Below the pieces are notes generated by a model. That model was not told the origin of the DNA and searched no databases. It saw only the letters and a list, made by a program, of their open reading frames with translations. From assembly GCF_002954355.1 (NCBI RefSeq), contig NZ_MQVV01000014.1, forward strand, positions 310,001-374,000: 64,000 nucleotides of DNA. The letters are read 5' to 3'. Position numbers and translations under genes: made by a program. This stretch comes from Nonlabens tegetincola. GTDB lineage: Bacteria; Bacteroidota; Bacteroidia; Flavobacteriales; Flavobacteriaceae. Positions 25,903-35,805 of this stretch are shown here, one piece after another; the stretch's first letter is position 1, and each line of letters starts with the position of its first letter.

Positions 25903-27974
25903 GAAACTACCTAAGCATTTTATTGTGCTTTTTGAGCTTTTATGCTTTTGCACAGTTTGGTGACCAAGATCCTACCAATTGGAATACAACCGTTGAAAAA
26001 ATAGCAGAAAACGAATATGTTTTCAAAACTCAAGTAACTCTAGAACCTGGATGGCATTTATACTCTCAAACAGGTGAAAAGGGTAGAGGACCTATTCCAA
26101 CTACATTTAGTTATTACGGAGTTGAAGATAAAATTGAACTTATCGGTGTAAATAAGGAGGAAGGATCTTTTGCAGAGTTTTCTTCCGTTTGGGATTTCAA
26201 TGTGTATCAATTTTCTGATAAAGGTAGTTTTGAACAACGGGTGAAAATACTAGATGAAGCTCTAGAATACATCGTTGGAGAAATAGGTTATCAGGTGTGT
26301 GATGATGAAAAGTGTTTAAGACCAACTTCTTTTTCATACGTGTATAAACTCAATCCTGATGTTGTAGTTCCTGATGACGCCACTGATATCATTGATGTTT
26401 ATTATGATGAAGAAAAGGAACCTTTACTTTCGCAAGGACCTGAACCCAGTTCCATTCCACTAATGGAAAGTCATGACTTAGAATCTAAATCAGAATCTGA
26501 TGTAGAAGCATCTGAAAGTGATACGAGTAATAAACAAAATGATAAAATTGAAAATGACACGGAAGAAAAGAGTTTATGGGCTATTTTCTTGGTTTCCTTT
26601 TTAGCCGGTTTTGCAGCCTTATTAACACCTTGTGTATTTCCAATGATACCGCTTACGGTGAGTTTCTTTACTAAACAAAGTAGTAACCGAGCTAAAGGAA
26701 TATCAAACGCTATTCTATATGGCTTTTTTATCATATTAATCTATGTGTTGTTAGGTAGTGTAGTGGTGGCTATTTTTGGTGACCGCATCCTAAATGCCAT
26801 GTCTACTAATGCTTATGTCAATTTAGGTTTTTTCATCATTCTTATAATTTTTGCCGCTTCTTTCCTTGGAGCGTTTGAAATTACCTTACCGCAATCTTGG
26901 GCAAATAAAGTCGACGAAAAATCCAATAAAGGTGGATTTATAGGTATATTTTTTATGGCATTGGCTTTAGCCATAATTTCATTTTCTTGTACGGGACCTA
27001 TTGTTGGATCATTGATTGTTGAAGCAGCCAGTAAAGGTGGAGTAGCACCTATTGTTGGTATGCTAGGATTCTCGACTGCTCTTGCTCTTCCCTTTACTTT
27101 GTTTGCCATCTTTCCTGGCTGGATGAATTCGTTACCAAAATCAGGTGGATGGTTGAATACAGTTAAAGTTGTTTTGGGTTTTTTAGAGTTAGCGTTAGCA
27201 TTCAAATTTTTATCCAACGCAGATTTAGTTTATCAATTCATGCTGTTACCACGTGAGGTGTTCCTGGCCTTTTGGATAGCCATATTTGGTTCATTAGCCT
27301 TGTATTTATTTGGTAGAATTAAAATGCCACACGATGGACCAGAGTCAACTATTTCAGTAGGTAGAGCCTTGTTAGGTGTGGTTGTTTTAGCCTTTACTAT
27401 TTACATGATTCCTGGTATGTGGGGTGCACCATTAAAAATTATATCAGGTTTTCCACCGCCATTAAATTATGCGGAGTCACCTTATGGAGTAGGTTACAAA
27501 AAGCTTACTGAAGTGACAGAAATTCCTGAACATGCGCATTTAGGTGTTCACGACATCATAACTTTTGATGATTATGATGAAGGATTGGCGTATGCTAAAC
27601 AAGTCAATAAACCCGTGTTAGTAGATTTCACTGGTTATGCTTGTGTGAATTGCCGTAAAATGGAAGAACGTGTTTGGTCAGATTCTAGAATATTGCCCAT
27701 ATTAAAGAATGACTTTGTGATGATTTCTTTATACGTAGATGATCAAAACAAACTACCCAAAGAAGAGCAATATGAAAGTGAAGTCTTAGGAGGAAAAGTA
27801 AGAACGATAGGAGATAAGTGGTACGAGTTACAAAAGAAACAATTTAAGAATGCAGCACAGCCTTATTATGTGAAACTTAATGCGGATGGAACTCAAAAAG
27901 GAATGCCTGATCCAGTAGGTTATACGCCAGACATAAATGAATATAGAGATTGGTTAAAAGAAGGTATCCAATAA
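25899..27974 (+). CDS. dsbD: Thiol:disulfide interchange protein DsbD
   Basis: This 691-residue protein has all three DsbD parts. An N-terminal periplasmic domain follows a signal peptide and holds the Cys134/Cys139 pair. A spacer of acidic and Ser residues lies at about 180-222. A TM core carries LLTPCVFPMIPL and FSCTGPIVG Cys motifs. A C-terminal thioredoxin-like domain has YACVNCRKM (Cys582, Cys585). DsbD carries electrons from cytoplasmic thioredoxin across the inner membrane to reduce periplasmic disulfides, which also serves cytochrome c maturation (ccsBA is in this window). Overlaps tilS by 4 bp. A strong terminator follows. Confidence 0.93.
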   Translation: MRNYLSILLCFLSFYAFAQFGDQDPTNWNTTVEKIAENEYVFKTQVTLEPGWHLYSQTGEKGRGPIPTTFSYYGVEDKIELIGVNKEEGSFAEFSSVWDFNVYQFSDKGSFEQRVKILDEALEYIVGEIGYQVCDDEKCLRPTSFSYVYKLNPDVVVPDDATDIIDVYYDEEKEPLLSQGPEPSSIPLMESHDLESKSESDVEASESDTSNKQNDKIENDTEEKSLWAIFLVSFLAGFAALLTPCVFPMIPLTVSFFTKQSSNRAKGISNAILYGFFIILIYVLLGSVVVAIFGDRILNAMSTNAYVNLGFFIILIIFAASFLGAFEITLPQSWANKVDEKSNKGGFIGIFFMALALAIISFSCTGPIVGSLIVEAASKGGVAPIVGMLGFSTALALPFTLFAIFPGWMNSLPKSGGWLNTVKVVLGFLELALAFKFLSNADLVYQFMLLPREVFLAFWIAIFGSLALYLFGRIKMPHDGPESTISVGRALLGVVVLAFTIYMIPGMWGAPLKIISGFPPPLNYAESPYGVGYKKLTEVTEIPEHAHLGVHDIITFDDYDEGLAYAKQVNKPVLVDFTGYACVNCRKMEERVWSDSRILPILKNDFVMISLYVDDQNKLPKEEQYESEVLGGKVRTIGDKWYELQKKQFKNAAQPYYVKLNADGTQKGMPDPVGYTPDINEYRDWLKEGIQ

Positions 27975-28003
27975 TTTAGTCGATTCCTTACAATAAAGTA
28001 CAT

Positions 28004-28034
28004 AACCCGTTTGAAGCTTCAAACGGGTTTTTTT
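28004..28034 (+). terminator. Rho-independent terminator of dsbD
   Basis: AACCCGTTTGAAG and CTTCAAACGGGTT form a perfect 13-bp inverted repeat followed by T5, 30 bp after the stop. Confidence 0.92.
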
Positions 28035-28204
28035 ATTGCTAGCTTATCTCAATCTACTTAACTGTTTTATATTCTTCCTATTCTTTTTATAGATTTAAAG
28101 ACCTTATTCTTTATCGATGATTTGGTCAGAATGTAATCGAGTTTGGGAAGTGTGAACTATGGTATTAATGATGTATATAGAAGAGTTTCTTTTTGAAAAA
28201 GAAT

Positions 28205-28261
28205 AGAAGTATAGCTAGTATCCTAAATAATTGGACTATTTAGGATACTAGCTATACTTCT
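28205..28261. repeat. Perfect 25-bp inverted repeat (hairpin)
   Basis: Arms 28205-28229 and 28237-28261 are exact reverse complements separated by 7 nt. No U-run follows on either strand, so it is not a normal terminator. It could be a structured RNA, a recombination or replication-related site, or the remnant of a small mobile element. A small palindrome (TTCTTTTTGAAAAAGAA) ends 1 bp before its left arm. Confidence 0.75.
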
Positions 28262-28450
28262 TATGTCTGTCTTGAGATCGCTTATAATCTCAAAAGCTTA
28301 AGTACCTGTATTAGATGAATTCTTAATTTACTTATCATGTGGGTTGTTAAAAGACTTTTCAGCTTAGTTTAAGTGTTGATGTAATGTATCTTTTTTCTTA
28401 GAATATGTTCAGAAATATATACACATTTGATATTCATAAAATACAGAAAT

Positions 28451-28478
28451 AAAAAAAGCTGCCCGACTGGGCAGCTTT
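28451..28478 (-). terminator. Rho-independent terminator of ompA
   Basis: AAAGCTGCCC, loop GACT, GGGCAGCTTT form a perfect 10-bp stem; A7 at 28451-28457 is the U-run on the minus strand, 24 bp after the stop. Confidence 0.92.
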
Positions 28479-28502
28479 ATATTAACAGAAAGAACAGTTA
28501 GA

Positions 28503-29786
28503 TTAGTTTACTCTAAAAGTAACTCTTCTTACCATTTGTCTAGCTTGTGCGCTATTTTTATCTACTGATGCATCTTCACCATCACCGTTAACAGTTAACC
28601 TTGAAGCATCAATACCAGCTGCAACCATTACATCATTTACCATCTTAGCACGACGCTCAGACAATTGTTTGTTGTATTCTGGGCTTCCGATTTCATCAGC
28701 ATATCCAGTTAAAGTAGCAGTTGCAGAAGGGTGATCCTTCATATACTGTACGATAGTGTTAAGAGCTCCTAAACTATAAGTAGTAGGCTTAGTGCTGTTA
28801 AACTGGAAATATACATTTACGTAACCTTCGTTGATTAATTTTTTAACTAGATCAGAGTCAGCAGCTCCAGCTTGATTCATCATGTTTTCAGCATCGGTCT
28901 TATTTACATAAGTATTAGCTAAAGAACTTTCCATATCATCTGGGATACCGTTTTTGTTCATGTCGATTGCGCGACCTTTACTATCAACTCTCACACCACT
29001 TTCAGTAGTATTATCACGGTCTAAATAGTTAGGAACACCATCTTGATCATCATCTGCTTGCTCGCGAGCCATTTTATCAACAGCTGCTGCCATTTCAGCA
29101 ATTTTCTCATCATACATATCTGGAGCCCAGTCTGCATGAATATCATTACTACCTAGGTAAATATTTAAACCTGCAGAAGCATTTACCACAAATCCATTAA
29201 ATCCTCTGGTTCCTGTTCTTCCTAGACCGTCAAAAGTATAGTCTTGTCTAACATGTCCTAGTATAGATAAATCTCCGAATAAAGCGATTCTATTAGATAA
29301 TCTCACTTGTGGAGTAACTCCAAGCTGGAAATTAAGCATGTATTCTTCATCTAATTCAATAGGTTCAACTGGTTTTAGAGTAGATACACCCATACCTCCG
29401 TGAACTAAAAGACCTAATCGGTCGTCTAATTGATTTAATCCAATAATATGTCCTGCGTTAAGTACACCTTCAAGTGTTGCTCTTACATACCTGCTTTCAA
29501 AATCACGGCTTTCTTCATCTGCATTGAAGCTATTATATCCTAAATCAAGATTAAAACCAAATTTATTGTTCACCATGTAACGAATACCTAAATCTGCCTG
29601 CCACAAGGATGGTGTGTTAGTAAAGGCTCCTGATGATACTGGTCTTACAGGTTTTGTTACACCCGCACCTACATCGATCGACCACTTGTTAAAGTCGTTA
29701 ACTTTAACATCTGATTCCATTTCGTCATTTTGTGCAACAGCTATACTAGCTACTAAAGCCATTGCCAAAAAAATACTTTTTTTCAT
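28503..29786 (-). CDS. ompA: OmpA-family outer membrane protein with TSP3 calcium repeats
   Basis: This 427-residue protein has a signal peptide (ending SIAVAQ), an N-terminal beta-barrel of about 190 residues, and a thrombospondin type-3-like Ca2+ linker (DDDQDGVPNYLDRDN and DMNKNGIPDDMES). A C-terminal OmpA peptidoglycan-binding domain ends it (LTGYADEIGSPEYNKQLSERR). It anchors the outer membrane to the cell wall and may be an abundant porin. The strong -7 box and strong terminator fit high expression. Single-gene unit, divergent from ugd. Confidence 0.92.
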   Translation of the reverse strand: MKKSIFLAMALVASIAVAQNDEMESDVKVNDFNKWSIDVGAGVTKPVRPVSSGAFTNTPSLWQADLGIRYMVNNKFGFNLDLGYNSFNADEESRDFESRYVRATLEGVLNAGHIIGLNQLDDRLGLLVHGGMGVSTLKPVEPIELDEEYMLNFQLGVTPQVRLSNRIALFGDLSILGHVRQDYTFDGLGRTGTRGFNGFVVNASAGLNIYLGSNDIHADWAPDMYDEKIAEMAAAVDKMAREQADDDQDGVPNYLDRDNTTESGVRVDSKGRAIDMNKNGIPDDMESSLANTYVNKTDAENMMNQAGAADSDLVKKLINEGYVNVYFQFNSTKPTTYSLGALNTIVQYMKDHPSATATLTGYADEIGSPEYNKQLSERRAKMVNDVMVAAGIDASRLTVNGDGEDASVDKNSAQARQMVRRVTFRVN

Positions 29787-29817
29787 GAAGTTTGTTTTTT
29801 TGCTTTCTATTAAGCGA

Positions 29818-29825
29818 CAAAGATA
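29818..29825 (-). promoter_or_regulatory. -7 promoter box for ompA
   Basis: TATCTTTG on the minus strand, perfect TAnnTTTG, 31 bp before the ompA ATG. Confidence 0.7.
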
Positions 29826-29903
29826 CTTGTTTTTAAGAGATAGGCTAATCTTTTCTTACTTTTTAGTCTTAAAATTTAATTAAACGTTTTAGTGATGAAT
29901 AGT

Positions 29904-29911
29904 TACCTTTG
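29904..29911 (+). promoter_or_regulatory. -7 promoter box for ugd and the polysaccharide locus
   Basis: TACCTTTG, a TAnnTTTG match, 14 bp before the ugd ATG at 29926. It is the first visible promoter of the surface-polysaccharide region. Confidence 0.65.
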
Positions 29912-29925
29912 CCGCTTTAAATGTA

Positions 29926-31323
29926 ATGAACATGATTAAAAACATCTGTTGTATCGGAGCAGGATATGTTGGTGGCCCTACAATGACTGTGATAGCTGCT
30001 AATTGTCCTCACATAAAAATTAATGTAGTTGATGTTAATAAGAAAAGAATTGAAGCTTGGAACGATTCTGATGTTTCCAAAATACCTATTTACGAACCAG
30101 GTCTATCTGACTTAGTAAAACAAGCTAGAGGAAGAAATCTATTTTTCTCGACAGAGGTCGATCAAGCGATCAAGGAAGCTGATATGATTTTTATTTCTGT
30201 TAACACTCCTACAAAAACCTATGGAGTAGGAAAAGGAATGGCGGCCGATTTAAAATATATTGAATTATGCGCTAGACAGATTGCCGATGTTGCCGAGGAT
30301 GACAAAATAATTGTTGAAAAAAGTACACTACCTGTTCGTACAGCCGAAGCTCTCAAAAATATTCTTGACAATACTTCCAAGGATGTAAAGTTTCAAATTT
30401 TATCCAATCCAGAATTTCTTGCAGAAGGAACCGCTGTTCAAGATTTGTTAAATCCTGACCGGGTACTTATTGGTGGTGAACAAACTGAGGAAGGACGTAT
30501 GGCCCAAAAGGCTTTAGTAGATGTTTATGCTAATTGGGTGCCTTCTGATAGAATTTTGACGACCAATGTTTGGTCTTCAGAGCTTTCTAAACTTACTGCC
30601 AATGCGTTTCTCGCACAACGAGTTAGCAGTATAAATGCACTTAGTGAGCTTTGTGAAAAAACTGAAGCTGATGTCAATGAGGTAGCGAGAGCTATAGGAA
30701 CTGATTCTAGGATAGGACCCAAGTTTTTGAAAGCATCCGTTGGTTTTGGAGGTAGTTGTTTTCAAAAGGACATTTTAAATCTTGTATACATTTCTAGGTC
30801 TTATGGTTTGCAAGAGGTAGCTGACTATTGGGAGCAAGTAATCATAATGAATGATCATCAAAAAAGGCGATTTGCATCTAATATTGTAAAAACGCTTTAT
30901 AATACTGTTTCAGGCAAGAAAATAGCAATGCTTGGTTGGGCGTTTAAAAAAGATACGAATGACACCCGAGAATCTGCAAGTATATATGTAGCAGATGACC
31001 TACTTAATGAACAGGCAGAAATTGTGGTTTACGATCCTAAAGTAACTGCTGAACAGATTTATGCCGATTTAGATTATTTAAATACTCGAAGTAGCGAAGA
31101 AAATAGAAAAGGAGTTACTGTTGTTAACGATCCTATGGAGTGTTTCGATCAGGCTCATGCGATTGCTATTATGACAGAGTGGGATGAGTTTAAAGATTAC
31201 GATTGGAAATCTATTTATAACAAAATGTTGAAACCTGCGTTCCTATTCGATGGCCGTATGATTTTGGATCATGATAAAATGGAAGATATAGGATTCAAAA
31301 TGTATACTATAGGTAAAGGTTAG
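29926..31323 (+). CDS. ugd: UDP-glucose 6-dehydrogenase
   Basis: This 465-residue protein is close to the eukaryotic-type [21 protein letters not shown] (NAD fold), [20 protein letters not shown], catalytic Cys in [16 protein letters not shown], and [17 protein letters not shown]. It oxidises UDP-glucose twice to UDP-glucuronate, a precursor for acidic polysaccharides. ATG 29926 and 29932 are both in frame; I kept the first. It differs clearly from the second dehydrogenase at 34351. First gene of the locus. Confidence 0.93.
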   Translation: MNMIKNICCIGAGYVGGPTMTVIAANCPHIKINVVDVNKKRIEAWNDSDVSKIPIYEPGLSDLVKQARGRNLFFSTEVDQAIKEADMIFISVNTPTKTYGVGKGMAADLKYIELCARQIADVAEDDKIIVEKSTLPVRTAEALKNILDNTSKDVKFQILSNPEFLAEGTAVQDLLNPDRVLIGGEQTEEGRMAQKALVDVYANWVPSDRILTTNVWSSELSKLTANAFLAQRVSSINALSELCEKTEADVNEVARAIGTDSRIGPKFLKASVGFGGSCFQKDILNLVYISRSYGLQEVADYWEQVIIMNDHQKRRFASNIVKTLYNTVSGKKIAMLGWAFKKDTNDTRESASIYVADDLLNEQAEIVVYDPKVTAEQIYADLDYLNTRSSEENRKGVTVVNDPMECFDQAHAIAIMTEWDEFKDYDWKSIYNKMLKPAFLFDGRMILDHDKMEDIGFKMYTIGKG

Positions 31324-31331
31324 AAGTATTT

Positions 31332-31347
31332 CGCTTTCGCGAAAGCG
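31332..31347. repeat. Dispersed palindrome copy 7 (exact)
   Basis: Exact 16-mer in the 38-bp gap between ugd and rmlB, followed by GTAATTAC-type flank. It lies 8 bp after the ugd stop, inside a probable operon. Confidence 0.95.
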
Positions 31348-31361
31348 TAATTACAACATCA

Positions 31362-32411
31362 ATGAGAAAAACAATTGTTATAACAGGAGGAGCTGGATTT
31401 ATAGGTTCGGAAGTGGTGCGCTTATTCGTTACCGAGTATCCAGATGCTCACATTATTAATCTTGATGCGCTTACCTATGCAGGAAATTTAGAGAATCTTA
31501 AAACTATCGAGCACAAAGAGAATTATACATTTTATCGGGTAAATATCAATGATGCTCAGGCTGTAGAAACTGTATTTAAAAATCATCAAATTGATGTGGT
31601 TATCCATCTAGCTGCAGAATCTCATGTTGATCGATCCATAAGTGATCCACTAGCCTTTGCTCGTACTAATGTTTTAGGTACTCTTAATCTTTTAGAAGTT
31701 TGTAGATCAAATTGGAATGAGGACTTTACCGATAAGTTGTTTTATCATATAAGTACTGATGAGGTTTATGGTGCTTTAGGTGAGAAAGGTCTTTTTACTG
31801 AAGAATCGCCCTATAGTCCTAATTCGCCTTACTCGGCCAGTAAAGCTAGTAGTGATCATTTTGTACGCGCTTATCATGAAACTTATGGTTTGCCTATTGT
31901 TATAAGTAATTGTTCAAATAACTATGGACCTTATCAATTTCCTGAGAAATTAATACCGTTGTTTATTAATAATATTAAACATGGAAAGCCATTACCTGTT
32001 TATGGAGATGGTAATTACACACGGGATTGGTTGTATGTTAAAGATCATGCCTTGGCAATTAAAACTATAATGGAGCAAGGGCAATTAGGTGAGACCTATA
32101 ACATTGGTGGTCATAATGAATGGAAAAATATTGATCTTGTACAGTTATTGTGTGATGAAATGGATGTGATGCTGGATAATGATGCAGGAACGAGTAGGTC
32201 TTTAATTACATTTGTAAACGATAGACCGGGACATGATTTTAGATACGCCATAGATGCGTCCAAAATGTCAAACGAATTAGGATGGATGCCATCAGTAACT
32301 TTTGAACAAGGTTTAAAAGAAACAATCTCATGGTACCTAGAGAATCCTTTATGGTTACAACGAGTAACTTCTGGTGCTTACAAAGAATATTATAACCAAC
32401 AGTATAAATAA
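31362..32411 (+). CDS. rmlB: dTDP-glucose 4,6-dehydratase
   Basis: This 349-residue short-chain dehydratase has GGAGFIGSEVVRLF, HLAAESHVDRSI, STDEVYGALG (with the Asp-Glu pair that sets 4,6-dehydratase activity) and the YSASKASSDH catalytic Tyr-Lys. It converts dTDP-glucose to dTDP-4-keto-6-deoxyglucose. The stop codon is directly followed by the rmlA ATG. rmlC and rmlD are not in the window. Confidence 0.95.
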   Translation: MRKTIVITGGAGFIGSEVVRLFVTEYPDAHIINLDALTYAGNLENLKTIEHKENYTFYRVNINDAQAVETVFKNHQIDVVIHLAAESHVDRSISDPLAFARTNVLGTLNLLEVCRSNWNEDFTDKLFYHISTDEVYGALGEKGLFTEESPYSPNSPYSASKASSDHFVRAYHETYGLPIVISNCSNNYGPYQFPEKLIPLFINNIKHGKPLPVYGDGNYTRDWLYVKDHALAIKTIMEQGQLGETYNIGGHNEWKNIDLVQLLCDEMDVMLDNDAGTSRSLITFVNDRPGHDFRYAIDASKMSNELGWMPSVTFEQGLKETISWYLENPLWLQRVTSGAYKEYYNQQYK

Positions 32412-33263
32412 ATGAAAGGTATTGTATTAGCAGGTGGCTCAGGAACTAGATTGCATCCTTTAACCATAGCAGTGAGTAAGCAATTGCTACCTGTTTATGA
32501 CAAACCTATGATTTATTACCCTTTATCTGTACTCATGCTGGCAGGTATAAGAGAGATTTTAATTATTTCAACTCCGCATGATTTACCAAATTTTAAAAAA
32601 CTTTTAGGCGATGGTTCAGATTACGGGATACGTCTACAATATAAAGAGCAACCATCACCTGATGGTTTAGCACAGGCTTTTGTAATAGGAGAGGATTTCA
32701 TAGGAGATGATGATGTAGCTATGGTGTTGGGAGATAATATTTTTTATGGAGCAGGATTCTCTCAAGTGCTTCAAAGTGCTGTACATACTGTAACCAATGA
32801 AAAGCGAGCAGTGGTGTTTGGTAATTATGTTAAAGACCCAGAACGTTATGGAGTTGCCTCTTTTAATGAAGAAGGACAGGTAACTAGTATTGAAGAAAAA
32901 CCTAAACAGCCTAAAAGTAATTTTGCTGTAGTTGGTTTGTATTTCTATCCAAATTCTGTTATTGATGTAGCTAAAAGATTGAAGCCTAGTGCTCGAGGAG
33001 AGTTAGAAATCACTAGTTTGAATCAATATTATTTAGAAAAAAGGGAACTGAGCTTAGAAATTTTAAGTAGAGGTTTTGCCTGGTTGGACACAGGTACTCA
33101 CGAGGCACTTTCTGAGGCAACGGAGTTTGTAAAAGCCATAGAGAATAGGGCTGGATTAAAAATTTCATGTTTAGAAGAAATTGCTATTAAAATGGGTTGG
33201 GTTGATAAAAACAAAGTTGCAGAACGGATTAAAGATTTAAAGGGTCCTATTTTGAGTACTTGA
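32412..33263 (+). CDS. rmlA: Glucose-1-phosphate thymidylyltransferase
   Basis: This 283-residue nucleotidyltransferase begins [20 protein letters not shown] and has [37 protein letters not shown] and [19 protein letters not shown]. It makes dTDP-glucose from dTTP and glucose-1-phosphate, feeding RmlB. Length is normal. Zero spacing after rmlB. Confidence 0.95.
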   Translation: MKGIVLAGGSGTRLHPLTIAVSKQLLPVYDKPMIYYPLSVLMLAGIREILIISTPHDLPNFKKLLGDGSDYGIRLQYKEQPSPDGLAQAFVIGEDFIGDDDVAMVLGDNIFYGAGFSQVLQSAVHTVTNEKRAVVFGNYVKDPERYGVASFNEEGQVTSIEEKPKQPKSNFAVVGLYFYPNSVIDVAKRLKPSARGELEITSLNQYYLEKRELSLEILSRGFAWLDTGTHEALSEATEFVKAIENRAGLKISCLEEIAIKMGWVDKNKVAERIKDLKGPILST

Positions 33264-33299
33264 AAACGATAACCTTGTAGTAACTCCTAAACAGTGAGT

Positions 33300-33307
33300 T
33301 ATTTTTG
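33300..33307 (+). promoter_or_regulatory. -7 promoter box for the 4-epimerase gene
   Basis: TATTTTTG, a TAnnTTTG match, 26 bp before the GTG start at 33334. CCTTG at 33273-33277, 22 bp upstream, could serve as the -33 TTG element. Confidence 0.6.
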
Positions 33308-33333
33308 TACTTTCGCAAATTCAAATATTTAAG

Positions 33334-34305
33334 GTGAAATCAATCAAAGTTTTAGTTACAGGTGCTGCTGGTTTTATAGGTAGCAATCTTTGCGAGTTCT
33401 TATTGAATAATAATTATAACGTTACAGGGCTAGATAATTTTTCTAATGGTCACCGTTATAACATTGAGCCTTTTATTCAACATCCTAATTTCACTTTTAT
33501 AGAAGGGGATATTAGGGATTTAGATACTTGTCATCGTGCTGTAGCTGGTTGTGATTACGTACTTCATCAAGCTGCTTTGGGTAGTGTTCCTAGATCAATA
33601 AAAGACCCGATCACTTCAAACGATGTCAATGTAAGCGGTTTTCTAAATATGTTAGTAGCGTGTAAAGATGCAGGAGTAAAGAAAATGGTATATGCGGCTA
33701 GTAGTTCTACTTACGGAGACTCTGAATCGTTGCCAAAGGTGGAAGACAAAATAGGTCGTCCTTTATCTCCGTACGCTATTACAAAGTTCGTTAATGAGCT
33801 GTATGCGGATGTGTTCTACAAAACCTATGGTCTTAACACTATCGGTCTTAGGTACTTTAATGTTTTTGGACGTAAACAAGACCCAAACGGAGCCTATGCA
33901 GCTGTGATTCCAAAATTTACTTCTAGCCTAATGAAGAAAGAATCACCTATTATAAACGGTGACGGTACCTACAGTCGTGATTTTACGTATATAGATAATG
34001 TGATTCAAGCTAACGTAAAGGCAATGTTGGTTGATTCGCCAGAAAGTGAAAATCAGGTATTTAATGTTGCCTACGGTGATCGAACTACATTAATTGAACT
34101 AATTGAGTATTTGAAAAAGCACTTAAGTAAATTTGATTCTGATATTCGAGATGTGGTAATTAAGCACGGTCCTAATCGTGCAGGTGATATCCCTCATTCA
34201 CTAGCATCTATTGAAAAAGCTAAACGACTCCTTGGGTATGAGCCTAAGTTTAATATTGATCAAGGTCTCAAAGAGGCTGTAGAATGGTATTGGAATAATT
34301 TATAA
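33334..34305 (+). CDS. wbpP: UDP-N-acetylhexosamine 4-epimerase (WbpP/TviC type)
   Basis: This 323-residue SDR-family protein has [46 protein letters not shown], the YAITK catalytic pair and [14 protein letters not shown]. The VPRSI segment is typical of WbpP/TviC, which interconvert UDP-GlcNAc(A) and UDP-GalNAc(A). The start is GTG at 33334; no ATG fits. The next gene is the matching 6-dehydrogenase, which supports a UDP-GalNAcA pathway as in Vi antigen and P. aeruginosa O6. Confidence 0.85.
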   Translation: MKSIKVLVTGAAGFIGSNLCEFLLNNNYNVTGLDNFSNGHRYNIEPFIQHPNFTFIEGDIRDLDTCHRAVAGCDYVLHQAALGSVPRSIKDPITSNDVNVSGFLNMLVACKDAGVKKMVYAASSSTYGDSESLPKVEDKIGRPLSPYAITKFVNELYADVFYKTYGLNTIGLRYFNVFGRKQDPNGAYAAVIPKFTSSLMKKESPIINGDGTYSRDFTYIDNVIQANVKAMLVDSPESENQVFNVAYGDRTTLIELIEYLKKHLSKFDSDIRDVVIKHGPNRAGDIPHSLASIEKAKRLLGYEPKFNIDQGLKEAVEWYWNNL

Positions 34306-34317
34306 TTAGTTAATCTA

Positions 34318-34333
34318 CGCTTTCGCGAAAGCG
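34318..34333. repeat. Dispersed palindrome copy 8 (exact)
   Basis: Exact 16-mer in the 45-bp gap between the epimerase and the nucleotide-sugar dehydrogenase genes. Confidence 0.95.
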
Positions 34334-34350
34334 ATCAAAACAAACGAGGA

Positions 34351-35628
34351 ATGAATAAGAAAATTTGTGTTATTGGTTTGGGTTATGTAGGACTTCCTTT
34401 AGCTAGGCTCTTTGCTACTCAATACGATGTGGTTGGCTTTGATATTAATCAAGCTAGGGTAGATGAGCTTAATAAGGGTAGGGATAATACACTTGAAGTA
34501 GATGAAGAAACACTTCAGAAAGTGCTTAAAAATGAGTCAAATGATTCTTATGGATTGTATTGTACTACTCAATTAGAAGATATAGCGGACGCTCAAATAT
34601 ACATTATCACTGTTCCTACACCAGTTGATAAAAATAATCGTCCTGTATTAATTCCGCTTCAAAAAGCTAGTGAAACGGTTGGGCAGGTACTTAAAAAAGG
34701 AGATATTGTTATCTATGAATCTACGGTTTACCCAGGAGCAACTGAAGAGGAGTGTATACCAGTATTGGAACAAGTGAGCGGTCTTAGCTTCAATACTGAC
34801 TTTTATGCGGGCTATTCACCAGAACGCATTAATCCAGGAGATAAGTTACATACCGTAGATAAAATTCTGAAAGTTACTTCAGGAAGTACTCCAGAAATTG
34901 GTCAGGAAATTGATGAGCTTTATAAGTCAGTTATTACCGCAGGTACTCATCTAGCACCAACTATAAAAGTTGCTGAGGCGGCTAAAGTCATTGAGAATTC
35001 ACAAAGAGATATCAATATCGCCTTTGTCAATGAACTAGCTAAAATTTTTAATTTGTTAGAAATAGACACACATGCAGTTCTTGAGGCAGCCGGCACCAAA
35101 TGGAATTTTTTACCATTCAAACCAGGTTTAGTAGGAGGACATTGTATAGGAGTAGATCCATATTATTTAGCACAAAAAGCTCAAGAAGTAGGCTATCATC
35201 CTGAGATTATTTTGGCTGGGAGACGTATGAATGATAGCATGGGTTCTTATGTTGCAGGGCAATTTGTTAAACTCATGTTAGCTGAAAATATTTCGGTAAA
35301 AGATGCCAAAGTGTTAGTTCTAGGAATAACATTTAAAGAAAATTGTCCAGATATAAGAAACACTAAAGTTGTAGATGTTATTCAAAATTTGAAAGAATAC
35401 GGGATAGATGTAAGTGTTCATGATCCTATGGCAAACCCAGATGAGGTGTTTGAAGAGTACGGTTACTACTCATTCAAAGAATTTAAGAAAGAACGTTATT
35501 CAGGAATTTTATTAGCGGTTGCACATGAGGAGTATCTTGATATTGATTTAAATAAGTATCTAGTAAAGGAAAGTGTTATTTATGACGTAAAAAATGTTTT
35601 AGGTACAAAATCAAATGGCAAGCTATAA
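34351..35628 (+). CDS. wbpO: UDP-N-acetylhexosamine 6-dehydrogenase (WbpO/TviB type)
   Basis: This 425-residue nucleotide-sugar dehydrogenase has [47 protein letters not shown], and catalytic Cys in [19 protein letters not shown]. The SPERINPGD and [10 protein letters not shown] segments are typical of TviB/WbpO enzymes that oxidise UDP-GlcNAc or UDP-GalNAc to the uronic acid. It pairs with the upstream 4-epimerase. Substrate choice between the two HexNAc forms is not resolved. Confidence 0.88.
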   Translation: MNKKICVIGLGYVGLPLARLFATQYDVVGFDINQARVDELNKGRDNTLEVDEETLQKVLKNESNDSYGLYCTTQLEDIADAQIYIITVPTPVDKNNRPVLIPLQKASETVGQVLKKGDIVIYESTVYPGATEEECIPVLEQVSGLSFNTDFYAGYSPERINPGDKLHTVDKILKVTSGSTPEIGQEIDELYKSVITAGTHLAPTIKVAEAAKVIENSQRDINIAFVNELAKIFNLLEIDTHAVLEAAGTKWNFLPFKPGLVGGHCIGVDPYYLAQKAQEVGYHPEIILAGRRMNDSMGSYVAGQFVKLMLAENISVKDAKVLVLGITFKENCPDIRNTKVVDVIQNLKEYGIDVSVHDPMANPDEVFEEYGYYSFKEFKKERYSGILLAVAHEEYLDIDLNKYLVKESVIYDVKNVLGTKSNGKL

Positions 35629-35664
35629 TAGTTTGATACTTTATAATAATAGAGAAAATAAACC

Positions 35665-35672
35665 TACTTTTG
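35665..35672 (+). promoter_or_regulatory. -7 promoter box for the pse gene block
   Basis: TACTTTTG, a TAnnTTTG match, in the 177-bp gap before pseB. It would leave a 5' leader of about 130 nt, which is AT-rich and shows no clear hairpin. Confidence 0.5.
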
Positions 35673-35805
35673 TAACCTGAATAATGACAAAGATGATAAC
35701 TATATAATAATCAGTATTTTACGTGCGAATATAAAAACTTTAAAATTACGCTATCACATTAGTACTTTAGTGAAGTGGTATTCTTGTTTTAAATAATAAA
35801 ATAAT

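Larger units (their letters stand above)
27975..28502. other. 528-bp convergent intergenic region after dsbD
   Basis: This gap holds the dsbD terminator, a short palindrome (28187-28203), a perfect 25-bp hairpin (28205-28261) and the ompA terminator. I see no ORF with coding character. The remainder is AT-rich and featureless to me. Confidence 0.6.

Noticed and set aside
26813-27217. A 134-codon open frame antisense to dsbD, and similar antisense or shifted frames in ompA, pabB, wzc, pglF and the T9SS gene
   Set aside because: All lie inside well-supported genes, lack recognisable domains and have the composition of reversed coding sequence.
29926-35628. ugd and the dehydrogenase at 34351 as duplicates
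   Set aside because: They belong to different subgroups (UDP-glucose type against UDP-HexNAc type) with different motifs around the catalytic Cys.
35629-35805. A JUMPStart/ops element in the leader before pseB
   Set aside because: I found no GGCGGTAGCG-like sequence in the leader.
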